From: JBHIER01 sp046760705 [NCBI: bacterium]
GTDB lineage: Bacteria; JBHIER01; G020348925
Length of the DNA: 7,902 nt
Assembly (NCBI GenBank): GCA_046760705.1
Contig: JBHIER010000138.1
Span: 1 to 7,902 of the forward strand
Reading direction: 5' to 3'
Made by a program: the position numbers and the translations under genes. Of the stretch, positions 1 through 4,318 are shown in pieces (within the stretch, counting starts at the first letter, position 1; every line of letters starts with the position of its first letter). Below the pieces are notes generated by a model. That model ran no database searches. It was given only the letters and a program-made list of their open reading frames with translations, and had not been told where the DNA came from.

Positions 1-146
1 TTCATTAGGATTGCATATTTAATGCTTGAGGCCGACGATGTAGAAGGGGCCTGGAGAGCAGACAATGCGGTCAACCCTGACCGAAGGAGGCTCCACGCGG
101 TACTGGCGGGTGATGAGATGGAGACTGTCACAGCGCACACCTGAGT
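1..146. repeat. Dispersed repeat A, copy 1 (runs off the left edge)
   Basis: About 146 bp here match 3128-3275 in the same orientation, by eye at roughly three quarters of positions with a few 1-2 bp indels. The best conserved blocks are AGAAGGGGCCTGG (about 41-53), CAGACAATGCGG, CAACCCT, CCACGCGGTACTG and a terminal GCGCACACCTGAGT at 133-146. Similarity stops abruptly after CTGAGT in both copies, so that is a true element end; the other end lies left of base 1. A reading frame is open from base 1 to a stop at 141-143 in this copy, but the second copy has stops and indels in it, so coding is not supported. Family unknown: it could be a MITE, a piece of a decayed mobile element, or a structured RNA. 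Confidence 0.75.
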
Positions 147-177
147 GCACAGACTTTTGGAAGGGAGAGTTTGGGAT

Positions 178-270
178 ATGTCACCTCCAGTTATTGCCAC
201 TGCGATAAAAATGATGGAGTCTTTTGGCCAAACAGGTATAGTTCACCAGCACGTGGATCGTAGTTCCTGA
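178..270 (+). CDS. Short ORF, possible antitoxin N-terminal stub
   Basis: A 30-residue ORF starts at ATG 178 with a purine-rich GGAAGGGAGAG stretch upstream that could act as a ribosome binding site. The peptide opens MSPPVIATAIKMMESFGQTG. This resembles, from memory, the start of small antitoxin-like proteins that begin with an '..AIQLMESLPE..VVEHLREY' helix; the rest of such a protein (about 40 more residues) is absent because the frame runs into heptad repeat B and stops at 268-270. Inference: a gene whose 3' part was replaced by the repeat. It could equally be a chance ORF. It lies 32 bp downstream of repeat A, as another short ORF does after the second copy. Confidence 0.3.
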   Translation: MSPPVIATAIKMMESFGQTGIVHQHVDRSS

Positions 271-350
271 GTCGTAGTTCGTTGTTGGTGGAGGGCTCAG
301 AAAGGGCTGAGGTAAAGTTACGAACGCGAGTCACGAGATACGAGCACGAA
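260..350. repeat. Heptad repeat B, copy 1 (inverted-repeat element)
   Basis: The stretch begins as 7-bp units (GTAGTTC, CTGAGTC, GTAGTTC, GTTGTTG at 260-287), passes through a purine-rich middle (GGGCTCAGAAAGGGCTGA), and ends in units of the opposite polarity (GAACGCG, AGTCACG, AGATACG, AGCACGA at about 322-349). The two ends are therefore approximately inverted copies and could fold into an imperfect hairpin. The same organisation, with a very similar centre, occurs at 1242-1320 in the same orientation; the two copies lie on either side of the UPF0175/PIN gene pair. The 3' end of this copy abuts the ribosome binding site of the UPF0175 gene. Confidence 0.7.
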
Positions 351-368
351 CCAAAGGGAGGGAGCAAG

Positions 369-713
369 ATGGAGATCAAATTGGAAGAATCTGACCTTTC
401 AGATCTATTTAAAGAGGAACTGCGGTACATTCCACTTACTGGCCTCTATGATAGCCTTGAGGAATTCCTTAAGGATGCGATTCTGACTCTTCTTGCAGCC
501 AGAAAAGATCTACGCTTAGAAATAGCTTGCAGGATGTTCAAAGATGGGGAGATATCTATCGGAAAGGCATGCGAGATATCGGGCTTAGATATCGAGAGAA
601 TGAAAAGCGAGCTGTTTAGGAGAGGCATTGAGCGTAAATCCGATGAGTCTGTGGAAGAGATGCACAAAATGGCAGAATACTCTATGAGCCTTGCCAGAAG
701 GTCTGAAAGATGA
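369..713 (+). CDS. UPF0175 family antitoxin
   Basis: The 114-residue product is the likely antitoxin of a type II pair with the PIN protein encoded downstream. Family hallmarks are the segment DAILTLLAARKDLRLEIA (residues 36-53) and a helix-turn-helix-like stretch from GEISIGKACEISGLDIERMK (60-79) to the LFRRGI that ends it near residue 87, typical of UPF0175 proteins, which are thought to bind and neutralise PIN nucleases and repress their own operon. ATG 369 was chosen because GGGAGGG sits 6-12 bases upstream; an in-frame TTG at 282 lies inside repeat B and would add 29 repeat-encoded residues. The stop overlaps the next start as ATGA (710-713), indicating translational coupling. No promoter is obvious; transcription may begin in the repeat or further left. 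Length and motifs look intact. Confidence 0.85.
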   Translation: MEIKLEESDLSDLFKEELRYIPLTGLYDSLEEFLKDAILTLLAARKDLRLEIACRMFKDGEISIGKACEISGLDIERMKSELFRRGIERKSDESVEEMHKMAEYSMSLARRSER

Positions 714-1189
714 TCATTATCGATTGCGACTCTTTAAGCTCCTTTATAAAAGTTGATAGGCTCCATTTGCTCAAAGAATTTTATAAAGTAGAGAAAATAT
801 ATACCACGAGCGCTGTTACTGACGAACTTTCAAGGACAGATTTGATCCGAAAGCTTCCAGATTGGATAGAAGCAATAACGTATATATCGGAGCTTGAGGA
901 AGAAGAAAAAATTGGAAAAGACTTTGAAAAGTTGGGTCGTGGTGAAAGAAGTTGTATAGCTCTGGCAAGGGGAAAAGAGGATGTTCTATTCCTTGTGAGT
1001 GATAACGAAGCCAGGAAAATAGCTGAAAGAAATGGTATAAAAGTCGTTAATATTCCGGCCTTTCTCTTAGCTTGTAAACAAAGTGGATTTTTGGATCAAG
1101 AGGAAATTCTATACATTGTGGAAGAACTGGGGAAAAGAAATCATTATATTTTTAGAGCTGACCAAAGGAAGGCCTTATTAAAAACATGA
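710..1189 (+). CDS. PIN domain toxin (DUF3368-like ribonuclease)
   Basis: This 159-residue protein is a PIN-fold, metal-dependent single-strand ribonuclease, the expected toxin partner of the preceding UPF0175 protein. The acidic residues of the active site can be placed: D5 (with D7) in IIIDCDSL at the N terminus, E39 in VTDELSR, E79 in GRGERSCIALA and D98 in LVSDNEARKIA. The GRGE..C/A..LA and SDD/SDN-..AR..A patterns are characteristic of DUF3368-type PIN proteins found next to UPF0175 genes. All four positions are retained, so it looks active. The start overlaps the antitoxin stop by 4 bp, so the pair is one operon. Codon usage is AT-rich like its partner and unlike the genes beyond 4.3 kb, consistent with horizontal transfer (inference). 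Confidence 0.85.
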   Translation: MIIIDCDSLSSFIKVDRLHLLKEFYKVEKIYTTSAVTDELSRTDLIRKLPDWIEAITYISELEEEEKIGKDFEKLGRGERSCIALARGKEDVLFLVSDNEARKIAERNGIKVVNIPAFLLACKQSGFLDQEEILYIVEELGKRNHYIFRADQRKALLKT

Positions 1190-1241
1190 TGTTTTTGGTT
1201 TTGGTCTTACCCCGATGGAAAGGGGATTGGGGAAAGAGAAT

Positions 1242-1320
1242 CGTGTTCGTAGTTCGTGGGAGAGGCTCGGAAAAGGGTGATTGATTGTTACGAACACGAC
1301 TCACGAACTACGAACGCGAA
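1242..1320. repeat. Heptad repeat B, copy 2 (inverted-repeat element)
   Basis: A perfect 14-bp inverted repeat, GTTCGTAGTTCGTG at 1245-1258 and CACGAACTACGAAC at 1302-1315, encloses a 43-bp centre containing GAGGCTCGGAAAAGGGTGA. A second, alternative pairing exists: CGTGTTCGT (1242-1250) against ACGAACACG (1290-1298). The arms are themselves 7-bp tandem units (GTAGTTC/GTGGGAG; CGAACAC, GACTCAC, GAACTAC, GAACGCG). It is homologous to 260-350 and has the same orientation. As RNA it would form a strong stem, so it may end or stabilise the PIN transcript, whose stop is about 50 bp upstream. Confidence 0.75.
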
Positions 1321-1340
1321 CGCATGCGAAGGCCAAAATC

Positions 1341-1422
1341 AGAAGTCAGATGTCAGAGGCAAGAAGTCGGAAGTTAGAGACAAGAGATAAAAGGTCCAAG
1401 GTCCAAGGTACAATGTCCAAAG
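1341..1422. repeat. Degenerate heptanucleotide tandem array
   Basis: Eleven consecutive 7-bp units can be laid out without a gap from 1341 to 1417: AGAAGTC, AGATGTC, AGAGGCA, AGAAGTC, GGAAGTT, AGAGACA, AGAGATA, AAAGGTC, CAAGGTC, CAAGGTA, CAATGTC, followed by a partial CAAAG. The consensus drifts from AGAAGTC to CAAGGTC, but the 7-bp register is kept. No ORF or RNA gene is apparent. Together with 1855-1889 and the repeat B arms, this shows that one type of 7-bp-periodic repeat dominates the noncoding DNA of the region. Confidence 0.75.
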
Positions 1423-1467
1423 ATTAATCTCCAAAGTCAGGGACAGTCGTCAGTGGCCAGGATGAGA

Positions 1468-1556
1468 GTTATCTATGTGGTTGGGGTGAGTTCAACTTCT
1501 GGGCTTATGAGACGAGAACGGGGAGGATCTCATCCTTTGATTTTCACATAGATAAC
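1468..1556. repeat. 12-bp perfect inverted repeat, 65-bp spacer
   Basis: GTTATCTATGTG at 1468-1479 is repeated in inverted orientation as CACATAGATAAC at 1545-1556. The right arm encodes the last codons of the small minus-strand ORF ending at 1530 (VIYVK), so the left arm looks like an inverted duplicate of that gene end; an AGGATGAG beside the left arm also recurs in inverted form at 1529-1536. Likely a recombination scar. Confidence 0.5.
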
Positions 1557-1658
1557 CCTTTGACCGGATCTCTTCATCCTCTTGGCATTCTCCAGATTAT
1601 ACGTGCAAAGCTCTTGGTCATCTTCAGGGAGAAGCACAATGAGCGCATCTTTTTTCAT
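1530..1658 (-). CDS. Small ORF overlapping the DUF7718-like gene, unknown function
   Basis: A 42-residue reading frame starts at ATG 1658 and overlaps the end of the DUF7718-like gene (stop at 1624) by 35 bp in the +1 frame. The peptide begins MKKDALIVLLPEDDQELCTY and ends RVIYVKIKG; it is charged, has no membrane segment and matches no family I recognise. A GGACAG nine bases upstream is a weak ribosome binding site. Two readings are possible: a separate, translationally coupled small gene, or the true C-terminal tail of the upstream protein separated by a one-base indel in the A6 run (T1650-1655 on the plus strand). The protein-like composition favours one of these over chance, but I cannot decide between them. 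Confidence 0.35.
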   Translation of the reverse strand: MKKDALIVLLPEDDQELCTYNLENAKRMKRSGQRVIYVKIKG

Positions 1659-1974
1659 TGATGTTTCTGTCCGCTAAGACTAAGGCCTCCTTCAATGTCA
1701 GTGGTCCGAGATCGATCTTTTCTTTGCGACCATCGAGATGAAGGATATCTTTATGAGCATAACCGTGAGCGGTATCGTATCGGACGACGGGGAGCCATTT
1801 GTCCGTAACCAATGGGACGTTAGGGTCAAACCTCAAGAAATAAATTTTGAAGATGAAAGTCCAACGTCCAAGGTCAAGAATCGGAAAGGGCAAAGACCGG
1901 CTTCGAAGAAGCTTTGGATTAGTCCTCCTCCCTGCTTTCCTGCTCTTCTTCGTCGAGCCCAAATAACTCCGCAC
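1624..1974 (-). CDS. Small protein resembling DUF7718, with repeat-derived 5' end
   Basis: The conserved part, residues from about F42 onward (bases 1851 to 1624), reads FKIYFLRFDPNVPLVTDKW followed by LPVVRYDTAHGYAHKDILH. The VVRYDTAHG-x-x-H-x-D motif matches small uncharacterised bacterial proteins that I recall as DUF7718 (name not verifiable here). The function is unknown; the R-Y-D...H-x-D pattern recalls small toxin nucleases, which is only inference. No ATG, GTG or TTG lies just ahead of the conserved core: the codons there come from a heptad repeat (1855-1889). The only upstream start in frame is GTG 1974, inside the HEPN gene in another frame. The C terminus (EKRCAHCASP) also looks aberrant. 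Probably a truncated or frame-damaged gene, possibly still translated by coupling to HEPN. Confidence 0.45.
   Translation of the reverse strand: MRSYLGSTKKSRKAGRRTNPKLLRSRSLPFPILDLGRWTFIFKIYFLRFDPNVPLVTDKWLPVVRYDTAHGYAHKDILHLDGRKEKIDLGPLTLKEALVLADRNINEKRCAHCASP
1855..1889. repeat. Short heptanucleotide repeat array
   Basis: Five 7-bp units in register: GAAAGTC, CAACGTC, CAAGGTC, AAGAATC, GGAAAGG. The type is the same as the array at 1341-1422 and the polarity is the same. It sits exactly where the start codon and ribosome binding site of the minus-strand DUF7718-like gene would be expected, and 30 bp from the end of the truncated HEPN gene. Confidence 0.6.
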
Positions 1975-2221
1975 ATCTTTTTAGAGCATCAGGGTAACTC
2001 TCTATAGCAATTCCCTCTTCAGTAAGGATGCTACCACTTACTTCAATAAGAGCTGTAAGGATATTCTCAACTGTTCTATCCATAAGCTTTTGGAGTTTCC
2101 TATCCTGGGCGTAATCATTCCATGCTTTGTTAACATACTCTTCTTCAAACTCTATCATCTCCTGGGATATAAACTGGAGCGACTCCCCAATTCTACCCTT
2201 AGCATAGCGGAATTTAACCAT
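1919..2221 (-). CDS. HEPN domain toxin (HepT/DUF86 family), C-terminally truncated
   Basis: This 100-residue product matches the N-terminal half of HepT-like (DUF86) HEPN proteins: an all-helical start, then DRKLQKLMDRTVENILTALI (about residues 41-60) and YPDALKRCAELFGLDEEE (about 77-94). In the family this is followed by a further ~40-50 residues carrying the R-x4-6-H (RN..xH.Y) ribonuclease motif. Here the frame ends with QESREED and a stop, and neither this nor other frames downstream contain the motif, so the catalytic part is missing. ATG 2221 was chosen because GGAGGT lies 8 bases upstream; it overlaps the MntA stop by 8 bp (ATGGTTAA). The truncation point borders the heptad repeat and the DUF7718-like gene, suggesting a deletion or recombination there. 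Probably non-toxic. Confidence 0.75.
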   Translation of the reverse strand: MVKFRYAKGRIGESLQFISQEMIEFEEEYVNKAWNDYAQDRKLQKLMDRTVENILTALIEVSGSILTEEGIAIESYPDALKRCAELFGLDEEEQESREED

Positions 2222-2660
2222 TTTGTAATACCTCCATATTCTTGCGGGCAAGTTCTAACTGCCACCCAGTACCAAAGAAGCAAAAGTCTTCCATGTGGGC
2301 TATGGCTTGATTTTTCAGATTGACGTATCTTTCAAATTCCTTGATATACAAGGGTATACCCAGAACAATAGCATTGTAGTACAGCATGGGCTTTCTGAAG
2401 TCCTGATAGAGGGCTATCGCATTCACTTCACGGCCAATTTTCGTGGAAAGTTCGTAGGAAATATCGGTAATAACTCTGAAGAGTTCATCATCAGAAGATG
2501 GCTCTGGTAAAAAGAATAGAGCCAAATCCACGTCAGACTCCTCCACTGGATGACCTCTTGCCCAGGAACCATATAAAAAGACCATATCAATACTATAACC
2601 TTTAGCTTTCCCTTCGAAGAATGCCTTTAATGTCGAAATAAGATCATCTTTATTGTTCAC
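2214..2660 (-). CDS. MntA-type minimal nucleotidyltransferase antitoxin
   Basis: A 148-residue protein of the DNA polymerase beta superfamily. The signature GS-x10-D-x-D is complete: G31-S32 in FLYGSWARG, D43 and D45 in ESDVDLALFF. In MntA/HepT systems this enzyme neutralises the HEPN toxin by adding AMP to a tyrosine in its R-x4-H-x-Y motif. The usual third acidic residue appears to be N80 (REVNAIAL where V-D is common), which could weaken catalysis. The C-terminal ~40 residues are helical and resemble those of other family members. The start is GTG 2660: AGGAGT is 8-13 bases upstream and an in-frame TAG lies three codons before it, so no earlier start is possible. The downstream HEPN gene overlaps by 8 bp, and its catalytic half is lost, so this antitoxin has no intact partner here. 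Confidence 0.85.
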   Translation of the reverse strand: MNNKDDLISTLKAFFEGKAKGYSIDMVFLYGSWARGHPVEESDVDLALFFLPEPSSDDELFRVITDISYELSTKIGREVNAIALYQDFRKPMLYYNAIVLGIPLYIKEFERYVNLKNQAIAHMEDFCFFGTGWQLELARKNMEVLQNG

Positions 2661-2704
2661 TGTGAGCTACTCCTATACTCATATCAGCCGTTAAAGCCTC
2701 GGGT

Positions 2705-2734
2705 TTGATATTGTCCAGGTTCGCAGCTTGTCAA
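2705..2734 (-). promoter_or_regulatory. Predicted sigma70 promoter of the MntA/HepT operon
   Basis: On the minus strand a perfect TTGACA (-35, bases 2729-2734) is followed after 18 bp by TATCAA (-10, bases 2705-2710, 4 of 6 consensus positions). Transcription would start near 2698 and give a leader of about 38 nt before the GTG at 2660, with the AGGAGT ribosome binding site in between. Confidence 0.5.
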
Positions 2735-3127
2735 TGGATGCGCTCAGCGACACTACGTCCAACCGGTTTGCCGAGCATTTCAAGCATCAAATTTAAAGCC
2801 GAAGAAGCAAGCCATTTCAGGTAAAATCATTAATGGCTCGTGTGAGGGGCGAGGGAGCGGCTGACAGATTTTCAGGACACGGCTGCAATCGTACTCGATC
2901 TTCTGTGGGTGTTTGGACTTTGCTCCATGGGGCCGGAGTCCCTATTCTCCGCGAGTCAGGATGGTCAATTCTCACAAGGCAGAGCGCGGGTATTGCTGAC
3001 TGTGGGATGGATGCCCGCATGGCCCTGGGACGAGGATGCCGGGTAATTTCTCACCCTATTATTTTGTCTCCCAATTTTCCCTTGCCATACTTTTTCGAAA
3101 TGTTTATTCTTTTCGGGTTGGCATTTG
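2735..3127. other. Gene-free stretch, nothing recognised
   Basis: No convincing gene, RNA or repeat was found in these ~390 bp. A 100-codon plus-strand frame (2833-3135) gives a protein without recognisable features. A minus-strand frame open from about 2829 to a stop at 2731-2733 has protein-like composition (LMLEMLGKPVGRSVAERIH) but is short and unrecognised; it may be a remnant. The part from about 2833 to 3050 is clearly more G+C-rich than the toxin-antitoxin genes on either side, so it likely has another origin. Confidence 0.5.
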
Positions 3128-3275
3128 TTGATTAAGATTGTATATTAGATGCTTGGGAACGGTGGTGCAGAAGGGGCCTGGGAAACAGACAATGCGGGCC
3201 AACCCTAGGCGAAGGCGGTTCCACGCGGTACTGACGACGCAGTGGGATTGATACTGTCATAGCGCACACCTGAGT
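3128..3275. repeat. Dispersed repeat A, copy 2
   Basis: Homologous to 1-146, same orientation, from TTGATTAAGATTGTATATTA to CGCACACCTGAGT. In-frame stops (for example at TATATTAG) and indels show that it is not a conserved coding sequence. The right boundary is the same CTGAGT as in copy 1; the sequences beyond are unrelated. Whether homology extends left of 3128 cannot be tested because copy 1 meets the window edge. Confidence 0.75.
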
Positions 3276-3358
3276 TATCAATTGCAGCACCAGAAGAAGA
3301 AAACCTGCGAAGAATTGAAAAAAGTCTCGTTCTCGTAACCTGAAAAGGAGTGATTGTT

Positions 3359-3427
3359 ATGGCAGTTGTTAAAGAACTAATGCAAGTAGCTTCAAAATTA
3401 GGCAGGCCAGAAGAGGCGCGGGTATGA
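3359..3427 (+). CDS. 22-codon leader ORF upstream of the TumE-like gene
   Basis: An ATG at 3359 follows an excellent ribosome binding site (AAAAGGAG, 8 bases away) and encodes MAVVKELMQVASKLGRPEEA then RV and a stop. The stop overlaps the next ATG as ATGA (3424-3427), a classic coupling arrangement. Either it is a short coupled leader, the remnant of a lost partner antitoxin, or the true N terminus of the TumE-like protein separated by a small indel. Just upstream, a frame closed at 3341-3343 (ending EKSLVLVT) begins inside repeat A and may be the tail of another lost gene. Confidence 0.35.
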   Translation: MAVVKELMQVASKLGRPEEARV

Positions 3428-3715
3428 TATTGTATGATGGGAAAGAAGAAACTATATATAAATTCAACATCGTAATGGTTGGAACAGTTCTTTCTCCCTT
3501 GCAGGATATCAAGATAACGGATATTCAGACCCATATTTTTAGGGTGCGGTTATATCTTTCCGAGGATATTTCTGTCCAGGTCTATCGTAACGATAAGAAC
3601 AACGTGACCAGTTTCACCCCTCAGAGTTGAGGATGAAAGACTTTATGGTTGTGACCAGATAGAGGGCCTTTGGCACCGACATCCCTTTGGTGACCCTATC
3701 GGTCACGATAGGTGA
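3424..3715 (+). pseudogene. DUF6516/TumE-like toxin, frameshifted
   Basis: Two frames together make one recognisable small protein. The first (ATG 3424 to a stop at 3628-3630) contains ITDIQTHIFRVRLYLSED and ISVQVYRNDKNNVTSF. Shifting by one base in the CCCC run at 3617-3620 continues as LRVEDERLYGCDQIEGLWHR and HPFGDPIGHDR, stopping at 3713-3715. The repaired protein is about 96 residues. The Q-V-Y-RND...L-x-Y-x-x-D...W-H-R-H pattern resembles, from memory, the DUF6516/TumE family of small ribonuclease toxins; the tail histidines would be functional. Removing a single C restores the whole frame, so this is a recent mutation, a sequencing or assembly error, or a phase-variable switch. No TumA-like antitoxin follows: the next element, 13 bp downstream, is an insertion sequence end. 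Confidence 0.55.
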
Positions 3716-3728
3716 CCTCAAGGAAAGA

Positions 3729-3754
3729 GGCTCCTCACCAGAATTTGTGCTGAG
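3729..3754. mobile_element. Probable terminal inverted repeat end of the ISL3 element
   Basis: Reading inwards from 3729 the plus strand begins GGCTCCTCACCAGAATTTGT, eight bases or fewer outside the transposase stop, as usual for this IS family, whose ends commonly start GGCTCTT-like. The opposite end is deleted, so neither the partner repeat nor a target duplication can be checked. Confidence 0.4.
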
Positions 3755-3980
3755 TTTTTGGTAATTCGAGTTTTCCAAGGCCATGTATGAGCGCCAGGGA
3801 GTGGTTCTTTTCAGGGCGATAGCCTCGGGCCCTGTGACTGATGAGTTTCGCATTATTATTCATGGCCTCAACCAAAGCATGGTCAATTCTCAAATCGAAA
3901 CAGGCGAGGATTCTATATTCATGACGGCTGAGCATCCAGGCAAAATCTCTCAATGGTTTGATGCGGCAGTGGGTTGCCCA

Positions 3981-4010
3981 CCTGTCTGTGTGCGGACACG
4001 CACAGGCAGG
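3981..4010. repeat. 30-bp palindrome inserted in the dead transposase
   Basis: CCTGTCTGTGTG, loop-forming CGGA, then CACGCACAGGCAGG pair as a near-perfect hairpin with two G-T type mismatches. It splits the conserved transposase stretch FW|WATH: ten extra in-frame codons sit between YLRRWFW and WATHCRIK. Identical CCA trinucleotides flank it (3978-3980 and 4011-4013), as expected for a small insertion. It resembles REP-type short palindromic elements. Confidence 0.55.
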
Positions 4011-4318
4011 CCAGAACCACCGCCTCAGATACTTTGCCGCTTAAACCCGACGAGTGGAGTCCGACATGCCTTGACAACCTTCAGCTTCATCTTAAGTAGA
4101 TCCGTCAAACGAGCCTTCTGATTGTCAGTCAGGTTCCAGGGGGTTCTTTAACCAGAGCGAGTACCTTTCAGAAGCTCGGAACCAGCCTCGGACAAAACCT
4201 TGGCCTGCATCCTCTGAACCTCGTCGATGGCATCCATGAGATGACGAACGATGTGGTTCTGCCACATGGGGCAGCACACACCCTCGATGGGCGCTCTTTT
4301 GCCCACCACTCAAAAAAT

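Noticed and set aside
1-143. Repeat A as a coding gene end
   Set aside because: The frame is open here but broken by stops and indels in the second copy, and no family is recognisable.
1-146. Group II intron end or known riboswitch as identity of repeat A
   Set aside because: No domain V hairpin or conserved riboswitch core could be found on either strand.
1180-1196. Rho-independent terminator after the PIN gene
   Set aside because: AAAAACAT/ATGTTTTT is a palindrome, but it is AT-only in its stem, has too short a loop and overlaps the stop codon; the GC-containing stem at 1245-1315 is a better candidate.
1341-1422. CRISPR array
   Set aside because: Units are 7 bp, contiguous and degenerate, with no spacers and no cas genes.
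1650-1655. Programmed ribosomal frameshift at the A6 run in the DUF7718-like gene
   Set aside because: The run is out of register for the A-AAA-AAG -1 slippery heptamer, and the overlapping frame would need a +1 shift; an indel or a separate overlapping gene is simpler.
2833-3135. 100-codon plus-strand open frame
   Set aside because: No ribosome binding site, no recognisable motif and a composition unlike a folded protein; it also runs into repeat A.
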